A stretch of 64,000 bases of DNA from Certhia americana (taxonomy: Eukaryota; Chordata; Aves; Passeriformes; Certhiidae): NCBI GenBank assembly GCA_018697195.1, contig CM031878.1:67965426-68029425 (forward strand), written 5' to 3'. A program made the translations under genes and the position numbers. This document shows positions 50,801-62,300 of this stretch, piece by piece. Numbering within the stretch: position 1 is the first letter of the stretch; each line of letters opens with the position of its first letter. The notes under the pieces are model-generated. The model searched no databases and was not told where the DNA came from. It saw nothing but the letters and a program-made list of their open reading frames with translations.

Positions 50801-53800
50801 TGCCTGTGACACCAATATAACAGGGGATAGGAGGCCGCAAGAGAAACAAGCACAGTCATTCCATGTTTTGTTTGCCATCACTGGATCTTCTCATTAATTC
50901 TTAGTTGTAGTCAGCCCTGCATCTTGCTCTCCAGCTGCCAAAGCAATGGTCCATATGAGAAGTAGAGGAATTTGCTTTGCAATAGGACACGTTAACATTC
51001 TTACTTAGTATGCATTTAATATGAACTACATATTTTCTTTTTAGAATTAACATATTACAAAAAAACCCCAATTCTGCAACACAAATGGATTTGATTATAC
51101 CATCCTGGCTTTCAATCACACTTGAGAGAAACTTCATTTCACTGTCAGAGAACACAATAATTATGGCAGAACTATTTATTTTCATGTCTAATTTCACCTT
51201 ATCACTAAGGCCTGATTTTTTCCTTTTGTTCTCTGTTTCTCTTCACTCAGGTGTTTACCTCCAGGATTCATTGAAGTGACTGGAAGGATAATTGGTCTTT
51301 CCTCTTCCTACAACGAATCTTGATAACAGACAGAAGAAAGCTCCCATTTCAAGAGATCATGCAAGAGGATGTCTGTCTTCCTTGTGAGTTGTAGTACTAA
51401 GCAACCCTGCCTCTTGCAGTACTGGATGTTCTGGATTTGTTTAAAGATAATTTAAAATTTAAAAATTTAAAGATTTAAAAAAAGATAACCACAAACCACC
51501 ATCCACCCTATCCCTTCCTAATTTCTTTATAACACCTCTATGAAATGAGAGGCATACCCTGCCTCAAGTAAAATGTAACATATTTAAGATAATGGAGACT
51601 CAGTATCTGCAAAAACAGTAGCAGATGAAGCAATTACAGTTCAGTTTTAGTTTTTTTGAGGGTGCAGTCAATTATGTTGAAGTTGAAGCTGATCAAATTA
51701 GACAATGGTATTTTTGTTTACACCACAGGCAGTTTCATCTGCTCACAAAACACATATATAATTACTTTAAAGAGACAGTATGTTTGGAATTCAGGGGGGT
51801 GTGCTGTTGTTTAGGGAAGCAAAGTACTTTACAAATATTACAATATGTGAATTAACAGGAAATTTGATAGAAGCTAATGCATTCTCCAAGCTGTAAAACT
51901 AAGCTGGCTATTTCTGTACTGGCATATGGATTTAGGAGCTATATCTGGAATAATTTAAGGCCAACATAAAGAGGTCAACATTTCTTCTCTAACTTACATC
52001 AAGAAATGTGTGACCACGTAACTGTGTACAAAGACTAATACTAAGTCCTGCTAACAGCATTAAAAGTTTGAAGTTGATTTATTATATTTAGAAAAATCAG
52101 GAAGTACTCTGTATTCATCAAGTATTTGGTTTAAGTGTTGGCATTTCTATATATTTATTTTCCACATTTCCATCATCCTATCAAATTTTTTTTTTTTAAT
52201 CCATGGCAAAAAACAAAGCTGGAGAGGTATTCAAAGTTTATAAACTGGGCTCCTTAGTAAAATCTATTGTGGAAAAAAAGTCCTAAAGAGGAAACTTGAA
52301 AACTGATATGGCAAAGTAATATTTATGAGACTTTTATTTTCAGTGAAGAAATAATCCTAACTGTTTTTTAGTTCTTGCGTGCATGAATATAATGTATATC
52401 CTGTGGATTGGAGTAATACACGATTAGTGACTACAAACTGTGGACTTTGCAAAAGAGTAAGTCACAGGCATGACTGCCAAGATGTATAAAAAAGGTTGAG
52501 AATTAGTAGTAATACTTGTACATTTTTTTTCAGTTATGTGTGCGCAATAAAATACCTGAATACATAGTTATTGAAGAAATGTTTATTGAATATAAGTGTC
52601 AAGGAGGGAACTATGGTGTGGGCTTTCTTCTCTTATGAAAGTACAAATTTTGGGTATCTGGCTGAGTGGAGATGAGGGAGGAAGAAATAAGAATCTTTGA
52701 CTTTGTTGTTGCCAGGCTAAAGACAACTGCACAATTTATATCCCTTTCATTAGATAGCCTTCATGTCTTTTATGATTCTGCGATCTCGAGGCAGAGTGGG
52801 TTGAGGTGTTGTACCATACCAGTGAATATACACACACTGAAAAACAGAATGGAGAGCTAATATCATATTATACGGAGAAGAAATAAAAGCATGAATGGTG
52901 AATGTGGGCTGAGAGGAAAAAGTATGCTTCTTTATGTGTATATGAACAAAAGTTGGTTTGCTTCTGTATTTATGTAACTAGGTAACTCTGGCCTGAAAAG
53001 CTGTATTATTAGGTAGTCAGGGTCTGATGTATTCGAGATCCTGTGGACTCAAGCTCCCAAGGAACTGACAGTACTTTCTAAGTAGTCCTATAGTTAATGC
53101 ATAAATCATATGTTAGAAATCTATAGGCAAAAATTTTCCTTTATCTTTCCTACACCTGCATCCACCAGCTGCCTCTGAAAGGTGAGCATGCACATCTTTG
53201 CCACAGGTCAGCCAGGAGATTTAATTAGCAAATGCCTGTGTATGGAAAGAGTCTTGTGGAGGCACATGTTCCAGTATTCTTTGCAGTTGTAGGGGAACCA
53301 GATTTTGTTACTCAGGCAGCTACCAATAACTTCAACAGCAAACTAGCTAGATAGTTTTGGTAAATATTGCTGGCAAGCTCTGCCAAAGCACTTATATACT
53401 ATGTACAGTATATAAAATGTTTTGACCTGGGTTCCTGAAGCAGGGAGGCATGCAGGGTTATAAAATTTATCAGTCCCTTCTTTCTTCTTAAAAGTGTTGT
53501 CTAATTTCAGAAAAAACCCTAACATTGTAGTAGAAAAGTAAAACTAAATATTTTTTAAAAATTCCTAGTATCTTAGCAGCTGGAGAAAGAGAGGATCTAT
53601 TACTACACTGCTTGTGAAAGCGCCACTGCAGTAGCAACACCCTTACTGGATCCTCAGACAGTTACTGTTGGGCAACAAATTTTGTGGTTCCTCCACTCAA
53701 GGAAATGTTTATCTGTCAGTATTTCTGAATTATGTGGAGGGCATTGAGCAACATATTTAGAGAAAGGTGGACGGGTTTGCATTTGGGGGTTTTGCTGTTA

Positions 53801-54195
53801 GTTTTTAAATTAGCTTTGTAGAGTGTTTGGGTTTGGTATTCGCTCTCTCTTTTTTTTTCTTCCCCTTAAAGTAGATGTTGGGATCATCCTGACTGTTTTG
53901 GAATATTACACCAGCTTTCTTGCAGTAGAAGACATATTTTAGTCTTTTAGATCATTTTTTAACAACCAAGGTAAAAACAACTCTCTGAAGCTTGGTAAAG
54001 TTACCAGTTGTGCAGAGCCGAGTTACCAGAGCTACCAGCTGAAATTACCATGCATCAGCTGAAAGAGTGCTGAGGTTTAGAAGCATCTGTGAGAGCTCCT
54101 ATTTGATTAAGCTGACATTCAGCATCTATTCATCTGCAAGACCCAGCTATGGCCAGAAACCACCCTTTTTTTGTCACATCTCTATACTAAAACAT
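44823..54195. other. Non-coding single-copy stretch
   Basis: More than 9 kb with no recognised transposon or gene. It holds A-rich tracts (49.65-49.80 kb), an AT patch (51440-51490), T runs (52186-52198) and a possible scrap of a CR1 terminus at 52771-52784, too short to call. The largest frame (45150-45476, minus strand, 108 codons) has no domain. Confidence 0.5.
49653..49802. repeat. A-rich tracts with A/C interruptions
   Basis: Two A-rich blocks: 49653-49735, of AAACC/AAACA words, and a 22-base A run at 49781-49802. They are separated by about 45 bases of ordinary sequence. Either could be the aged tail of a retroposed sequence, but no body is recognisable upstream. Confidence 0.85.
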
Positions 54196-54371
54196 GAAAG
54201 TATTTGTAAGGAAAGCTCAGACATCACTAAAGGATTTTCCAATATTATTCTTGTCTAACTGGCATATAACATAATTTTAATCAACATGGACTTCTCTCTT
54301 TCCTTTTCCAGCTTCATCTGTTGCTATAAGCATTTTTGTATTTGCTTCATGGAATTCTCCAGGGAAGTTTG
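54196..54371 (+). repeat. Diverged direct duplication, copy A
   Basis: About 175 bp similar to 57277-57454 in the same orientation, 3.1 kb away. The best blocks are GTATTTGTAAGGAAAGC, TTATTCTTGTCTAACTGG, TTTTAATCAACATGGACTTC and the final CATGGAATTCTCCAG. Similarity is estimated by eye at about 80 percent with small indels, and the flanks are unrelated. It may be two copies of an unrecognised interspersed repeat or an old local duplication. Confidence 0.9.
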
Positions 54372-55618
54372 TAACTTGTTTCGTCTCTGTCTTCCTTCTC
54401 TTGGTGGGAAATAACTGTGCAAGACTGTAAGGACTGAAGCTCTTGGGTGAGAGTTTCAAAACAAACAGAGAAATTGCAGAAGCTCTCAGGAATTTAGGAA
54501 CAATAGAAAAATAGCAAAGATTAAATATTCAGGTAAATTTATTTAGAGGTATGTTTTTTTATCTTAAATCTTGTAAACAAGATCTCTACAGTACCAGCTT
54601 TTTATTTAGCTTTCTTAATGCTAGATAGAGAACAGCCTTCAAACTTTAATGGTATTTGGTACCCATCCAGGTCAGTTGCTGTGGTCAAGGAAGATAAAGT
54701 GGATGTATAGAGGGATTTCAAATCTTGAACCCAACATAATAAGGAAAGTGAAAGGAAAACTACATAAAGATGAGCATAGAAATCTAATCTTAATACAAAT
54801 TTTCAAATCTTTTTCACTATAACTTGAAGAGTTGAAGAGGTTACTTTGGATAAAAGATTTCTTGGGCCAAAGGCACTATCTCAATATAGTGTAAAAATTG
54901 TACTAATAAAATTAGTACACTGACATATAGACCTTTTTTAATAAAACACCCCACCCCTCACCCCCCCAAAAAAAAAATCCTCAAAAAAATAAAAACAAAC
55001 AAGAAAGAAAGGCAGGAACAGTCATGACAAAAGCTTTGGTTATGTGAGAGTTGTGCACTTCCTTGTTTATCCTGTGTGACCCTGACTGCCAAGGTTATGT
55101 GTCAGGGATTTGCAGGCAATGTATCTGAAAGGTTATGTCTTTTTGAAATACGATATGCAGATTCCACATGCTCAGTGGAGAGCTGCCAAGAGATTGCTGG
55201 TAGAAATTCTGATAGAGCAGCAGGTGGCCTATGAGCTTAGGGGTCCAGTCTAGGTTGAAACCTTGAAATTCCATGATAGTTTCATGCAACACATTTGATG
55301 GAGGAGTTTAAACTTGTATAGACTGAAATGCATTTGAGAGAGAGTAGGAATTGTCTCACTCTGTCAGTAACACCCTGAACACAAGACAACCCCAATCTCT
55401 TCTGACCAGAGTAAACTTACTTTACCTTATTGTCATTATAGATCATTCACAATATTAGTAATAAAGAAAAGAAAACAGAGAAGAGTGTATTGCACCTATT
55501 GTTTTCAAGAGCCTGTTGCTTTATTTTGCTGCTTTCTGTTTAATTCCCTGGTAGATGTCACATAGCTTGAAGCAGAATGACTGCAAAAATTAATATATTT
55601 GTGTAAGCAAATGTGATT

Positions 55619-55685
55619 TTGTATACCTCAATCAAAATCAAAATCAAAATTGTATACCTCAATCAAACCAAAATCAAATCAAAAT
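55619..55685. repeat. Tandem repeat, about 31-35 bp unit, two copies
   Basis: Both units start TTGTATACCTCAATCAAA (55619 and 55650) and continue with AATCAA words, the second slightly expanded. It combines unit duplication with ATCAAA slippage. Confidence 0.9.
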
Positions 55686-57250
55686 GTACTCTTCTGTTAC
55701 TGAAGTAAAGGAAAAGAATATATAATAATGTATAAATACCTTACATTAAGTAAAGAAAAAATATATTAAGGGGAAAAAAATAAGTTGTACTTAAATATCA
55801 GAAAGCCAAAGCACAGAACTTGATAGGGCAACAGGTGAAACTGCCCATCTTTAATTCTGGCTCCTTATGGGATTAGTCTCCAAAGTGCAGAATGAGTCCA
55901 CAATTTCTGTAAAAAATTTTTTTTGTTTATTCTTTCTGTTATAGAAGAACTTTTAAAGTAATAATCTTTCTACTTCCTCTTTAAAAAATGCTGTAAGGTT
56001 GGGTTTTTTTAACACCTCTTTCTTTCCCACAAAACCAGACTGGGGGCAGGAAGAGCCCAGGACTAACTTCACATGAGGTATTTAAAAATGGCATTAGTTT
56101 TCAAACTGTGTCAGGCACTTGCATCATTGACCTACTCTCTGTCTGCTTTCAAACACTACCAGAAAAAGCTTTGTGTTTTTTTGGTAAAGTTACTCTTGCT
56201 GTGTTGCCTGATTGCAGATGTTTGGACTGTCTCTGACTCACAAAGGAAGAAGCTAAGCACCAAGCTGCCCAGGGTTCTTCCCAGATAATAAGACAAGAAA
56301 GAGGCTGTAGGAAAGTATGAACTTACTACTTTCTACAAGCATCTGAGTCCAGTTTTTCTGCTTTCTCAGAGAGAGCATCCTGTCACTGAAAGAATGAAGT
56401 TGGTGAATGGGTAGCTATTACAGCATGCACCTGGAAAAGAGCAGGAGAAGGAAGCAGGAGAAGAAATCTTGCTGGTGCTTCCCTTAAGTATTTTTATATT
56501 TCAATCCTCTGAGGACACAAAGAAAATCAGGCATCTAAACCTTCCAGAAACAAAAAATATCTTTTTCCTACAAATGTCATTGCTACCCTTCTCTAAGGTT
56601 AATTCAAATGTTCCTTCCCACTCATGTGCCTGAAAAATAAACGGAAATGTCTGTTTACAGGTGTGGGTAATGTACATTCATCCCTGATGGGTTAGAAATC
56701 AAATCTCAGTGAAAAGAGAGGTATTTCCTACAAATTACTTTGGATAAATAACTTCATTGTTCTCAGACACTTCCATTCCATATGAGAGTTATCTAGCAGA
56801 AATATCGGGGCTTACAACAAAAACAATTTATTTCTATCAGGATTTTTTGACAATCATCTTGGAAGTTATTTGGAACAATAATACACATGCAGGGAAGGTT
56901 CTGGTTCTGTTTAAGTGAATTAAATAGAGTTGTGGGAAAATGTTTCTTCATTCACAAAATCAAATCACCACACTCTTTGCTGGGCTGATTCGTGCAGCTG
57001 CTTTGTACCCAGCCATGTTGCTCAGCCTTTTGCATTTGTCATGAACTCAGCTGAACTGAGCCAGAAGTGTTCAAAAAACTGTGAAACTTGAGAAGTATGA
57101 GGTGTGCTACTCAGTAGCTCCTTGCAAGTCAAATTGCATGGGTCACAGGGGGTAGAACTTTATATCCTGAACTGTGTATTCACCAGTGTATAAAATGCCA
57201 CCAGTGTATTGGCCATTTCATATATACAAAAGAAATATTGTCTCCAAGGA

Positions 57251-57276
57251 TGTTTGTTTGTTTGTTTGTTTTTTTG
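57251..57276. repeat. (TTTG)n microsatellite
   Basis: Five TTTG-type units ending in a T run, directly before copy B of the diverged duplication at 57277. Confidence 0.9.
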
Positions 57277-57454
57277 GAAGTATTTGTAAGGAAAGCCTAT
57301 CACATCACAAAATATGTTATTAGAAGAATAAAATGTTATTCTTGTCTAACTGGAATATAACATACTTTTAATCAACATGGACTTCTCTTTTCCAGATTTA
57401 TCTGCTGCTGCAAGCATTTTTGTATATCCTCCATGGAATTCTCCAGAGAAGTTT
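57277..57454 (+). repeat. Diverged direct duplication, copy B
   Basis: Partner of 54196-54371. It differs mainly near 57299-57335, where it carries extra bases forming a short hairpin around AGAATAAAATGTTATTCT. An open frame here (57377-57640, 87 codons) begins in the repeat; because the corresponding frame in copy A is broken, it is not evidence for a gene. Confidence 0.9.
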
Positions 57455-58649
57455 TTCCTTTTTGAATATTGTATACTACAGCTGCAGATCTTTGAGCAGA
57501 AAGCTGATGGGGAAGTAGAGGTTCACATGAGTGAAATGTGGGCAACACAGAGATGCTCTTGTGATGCTACCAGACATCAGACTCTGTTGCACTGTCTGCA
57601 GATATGGCCTTTTTCCTCTCCATGGCAGATGTGGGCATAGCCTTCAAGGGACAACTCAGATGTATTCACAGCCCACTTACAGAGAGGCTGAGGATCAAAC
57701 CCTCTCTGCCCTATTTTTGCCCCTCTGAAATTCATTGCAAAAATGATTTGAAAAGCCTACCTGCTTTTTGCCCATCTCTCTTCTGTTTCCCTTCAACTGA
57801 AAAGAGTATCTGCAATTCTGGAAATTAATACATTCATGCTGCTGTATTACAGTAATTGCTGCAAATTGAAAATAAGTACAGCTGAATTACTAAATGCATT
57901 TTAAAGGCTAGATAAAACAAGGTGGAAAAGCAGGAAATATAACCCTGAATATATAAGTTCTAGAAAAGAAATCTATTTCTTATGTTCAATTTTTGTGTTC
58001 ATTTTTATGCACCAGATAACAGGAAAAAATATGACCTAAATCCCTACCACCATGCCTTTGATAACTGAACAGCTTCCTCTATGTGTAGATTGCAACTAAA
58101 AAGTCTGAAAGGAAAAAAAAAACCTCTTCTAGCTGCTCTTCCATTATTTTCCAAAGTAACTTGAGAAATCATGACAAAGCTTCTTTGCTGCAGACCTGAC
58201 TGGAAGTGATGTCCTGAGCTCAGTGGAAGGTGTTACATTATGGCTGACCAGGTGAATTAAATGGGCATAGGTATTTTCTGTCATGTCTGTGGAACTGGCT
58301 GGGCAGCAGTGCCAGCTGAGTAACGTCAAGTCAGTGCAAGGGTGCTGAGCTCTGCAGCAAGAAGTGATTTCAAACATGTTGAAACCACCGAACTTGTAAT
58401 GCCTTTACTAGCCATACTGTTTACATTACTAGCCACACGGACCGAGAGCTCTGTTTCAAAGACAGCCAGTGAGACTAGGTGGTTTGCTAGCACATTTCAG
58501 CCTTGGAACTGTTTTCTGAACTGGCATGGTTTGGAGTCAATCTACTAGTCCTTTGTGTCATAATCATTCAGCACAAGTGAGACTGAACTCCAGTCAATTA
58601 AGCCTGGGCTAATTGACATCTCTTCTTGTGCCATTTTCCCCATTTTTTG

Positions 58650-58670
58650 TTTTTTTTTTTTTTTTTTTTT
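58650..58670. repeat. Poly-T run
   Basis: A 21-base T run. If it were a retroposon tail, the element would lie on the minus strand beyond 58671, but I recognise none. Confidence 0.9.
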
Positions 58671-58994
58671 AAGAAGTTTTAATGTTTAACTTCTGAAAAA
58701 CCAAGATCCCAAATCTCATCGCCAAGTCAGAACACTTTCCTAAGGTTTATTCCCCTTGAATCCTGATAACTGGTGTTGGTGGGGTTTTGTTAGTTGCTAA
58801 CAAGTTGAAAGCAGGTCATTGTCTGAAAGAGTCCTGCTGAGTGGCACAGCACTGTCCTTGCCCACAGCGAAGAAGCAGACCCTGTGCTCTCACAGCAGTA
58901 GCACAGCCTGTCACAACGAGTGACAACACGTTTCAAATATGATAAGAAAAGCATTTTTCAGTCTATTAGACCATTTAAGAAACAAAAGAGTGTA

Positions 58995-59360
58995 GTGATA
59001 CAGTGGTGTGAGAGGGGGAACAGAGGTTACATGCTGCTCCCCACAGAGGGAGGGGTCATGGCCACCTTCAGGTTGAGTGTTGCTATCTGCTCTGTCCAGT
59101 AATAGGAACTGGGCCATGGCCTCTCAAGTGCCCCAGGGCCAGCTCCTTTCAGATCTGTCTGGGAAGCTTCATGCCAGGGACGCTGGCAACCACAGTTGCC
59201 AGTGCCCAGCAGCTGCTGGGGGAAGAAGCACAGAGCAAAGGGTTGAGGGTGTGCTGCAACAACAGAGGGAGTGGGATGCACCCTTCAGATGCCTCTTACC
59301 CACAGAGCATTCATTTGTGCTAAGTTGTGTTGGCAAAAAAAAACAACCAACAAAAACTTG
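58995..59360. other. GC-richer patch ending in an A/C-rich tail
   Basis: The patch is clearly GC-richer than its surroundings and ends in an A-rich tail (59334-59357). Body plus A-rich tail would fit an old retroposed sequence or LTR piece, but no family was recognised. The 104-codon plus-strand frame (59077-59391) crosses the tail and looks fortuitous. Confidence 0.3.
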
Positions 59361-62300
59361 GAGCTCTGATTGTTGCTATTATATTACCTAGGGTGCCATA
59401 CTATTTGAAACTGCAAGTTAAGTTAAAGAGTAGTTCCAAGATAGATCTCTTGTTCTCCTACATACATGCCATGCTCATGTGATTATCATTCTTGACTCCT
59501 TCATCAGGAAAACTGTTCTGCCACATTTCATTTTGTGCAGATTTGTGGCACTGAGCACAAATGCAGCGATGGTTTGTAAGCTCCAAAGTGTTCCTGAGGT
59601 GTATTTTTTGTTTGATTTTTGCTTGAAACCACTTGAAACCCCAACTCTAGCAAATTATATTAGTCTGTGGAGGCTAAGGACCTGTCTTTTGAGAGAATAA
59701 TCTAGTATAAGCTCTTTCAGATATTCTCTACATTTCTATTATAATTTGGAGTTCTTTGTTTAAAAAAAAAAAAAATCGTGGTTTATTTCTGTGTGATGTT
59801 CAGCCTTCATATTTTTCACATTTTGACAACTCTCCATATAAGGTTATCACCTTAAGCTGGTATTAAACACATAGAGCATGTCCTTATAATTCATTGTCAG
59901 GAAATATAATTGTACAGTCTCCTACATTTCATTGATCCCCATGAACTTCGTATCTGGAGTGAGGCTTCACTTAAACTTGTTCTAAGCTCTGAAGCCTGTA
60001 GCTGGTCAATTTCTGTACATGAACATTTTAACTCCACTATTATTCCTGGTGTTATGTGATGGTTGGTCATTTATCTGGACTGGAGAGGCTTTTTTGTTCA
60101 GAGACCTACTTTGCTGTAATCCACATAGGAAAATATGCATGTCCTCCTTAGACTCCAGGTACTTTGAAATTCAGGTTAGAAAAGGAACAGTAGGTCAGAA
60201 TAGGCATAGTCTTCAAGTAGAATCTTTTAATCTAACTAAAAGCTTGTAGCTCGCTTCATGTATAATTTAAAACAGTATAGATTCTCCTAAATATTTGAAG
60301 ATACTAATGGGTTTAAGTGATTCTGAATGAAAGGGAAGTCAGCACAAAGCCTCACTTTTCCATCAGATTTTGTTACTTTGCTGCTACTTCACAACAGGTT
60401 CAAGACTGTGCCTTATGTTTTTTCTTTCACTGACACTGTTTTGCATATCCCTCAATGTGCAGAAAAACTCCGCAATCCTCTGCAGGATTTTTTTCATATA
60501 AAGGCCTAAAAATTATTTATCTAATAGATCTTCAGCTATATCACTGTAACAAAGTCTAATACATGGCAGTATAGTGATGCTAATTGTGGTAACTGTCTCC
60601 ATTTTAGGATGTCTACATACCCTAGTACAGACCATGCTGCACCTGCTCCAACCATGTACTGTACTGTCCAGCTGCAAGCAATTCTTGGCAGGGAATCAAG
60701 TGTCTGCATTGGGCTTGATGCTGTGCTGAGCCGTAAATCTTGAGCAGAGTTGCATAAATTAACACAATCCTCCTCTCCTGTTTATTGTGATCATCTTGCA
60801 CACCGGGCTGCTCTTAAGAGAAGGGACTTGTTCAGTGCTGTGTTAACTCCCTCTATAGTGAGAGAAACCTGTTCTTTCTGGAATGAAAAAAACCCTGTGG
60901 TTTCTGACCAAAACTGATGTGTAGTGGGGCTTTCAGGCAAGTCAGAGCTAACGCTATCTACACCTGACTGCAAAGCATCTTCTTAGCGTCTCTTTTTCTT
61001 TATTCTCTCAGTCATGGAGAGTGGTAAGATCTTACAGTTATTCCCTAAAAGCTAATATATATTACAGCTTAGTTTTCTCTGAATCTATGCCAACAGATAT
61101 TCATAAGCCCTACACATTCGTAAGCCCTAATTGATAGATGCAGGTTAACTTTATTATGCACATATAAAGTTCTGTGTACATAAATTTCCACAGACATAAA
61201 TTCTGAGTGCGAGTAAGCTCCACTTCAGAACTGTTCAGATGTGGCAGTGCTCTTCCCAGGCTAGGGCTGGCTTGGGCCTGGGAAGCAAGGAGCGCTGGCA
61301 AAAATTTGTGTCCATTTCTACCTGAGCATTTATATGCTGATGCAGAGGTGGAATTCTGAAAATGACACACATAAATGTTAGCTCCTTCCTACCTTTCCCT
61401 CTATTTCATTGCTTGTCACCCCTTAATTATTTTGTCACCCCTCAATAATTATTAATAAAAGGGCAAAAGGGCTTCAAGGACTTCGATTTAAAAAAAAAAA
61501 AAAGGATAACAAAAAGTTTGGCAGATAGAAAGAACACACTTATTAATCAGAAAACATTCTGTGGTTAAAACTTAGTATGATTTTTTCATAACATTTAGTT
61601 AGGGGAAAAGAGTTTTCAAACAATTTTAATTTTTAGTATTGATAAGGGTTACAGATTTTATTCTGAATTTTAGACACATTGAACACCTTTTATTCTTTTA
61701 TGCTTAGGTATGCTCTTAATGCATGGCATATCAACTTGAATGTTTACATATGATCTGACATGGAAAGAGTCTTACAATTTGTAAAACAGTATGCTTATCA
61801 CTTATCTTTGCTCTAATGATGACAATGATTCCAACTCAGTCTGGGGAGCCATAGTTTTGAAATAGCTCACAAGGTATGGACCTCCAGAAGGCATTTAGAG
61901 CTCCTAAGCTGGATGCCAAACTTTTAGATAGTAAATCTCTTTCCATATTAGATACATCCTTATGGAGCAGCAGGAGGTAAAGAAAAGCTGAGTTGCACAA
62001 ATCTGTCTGGAAAGATCTGCAGGCTTAAAATACATAATGATTTACAGAATCAAGAATTGCAGAGCATTTGCAAGCATAAAACATATGAATGTATTATTCT
62101 GATTCTGCAAAAAACCTAAATATAAGTAAAAAGTACTATTTAAATCAATGCATTTAATTTTAAGCATAGTGAACAGGTCTATTTGTGATTTTCCAAGCAA
62201 GGCATCTTTGCTCGGTATCTTTAAAAAAGCAGATTAGCAACAAGACTCCCAAGAAACTTATAAATGGAATCAGTGTCTGGAATGTAGTGAAAAGGAGAAG

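Larger units (their letters stand above)
54372..57276. other. Non-coding single-copy stretch
   Basis: No gene or transposon recognised. It includes C- and A-runs at 54950-55010, an 8-bp inverted repeat with a 3-base loop at 54900-54918, the tandem repeat at 55619-55685 and a TTTG microsatellite at 57251-57276. Confidence 0.55.

Noticed and set aside
52771..52784. TATGATTCTGCGAT, like a CR1 terminal repeat
   Set aside because: Too short, and no CR1 3' UTR landmarks precede it.
57377..57640. 87-codon frame starting in copy B of the 180-bp duplication
   Set aside because: The matching frame in copy A is interrupted, and the downstream part has no exon flanks.
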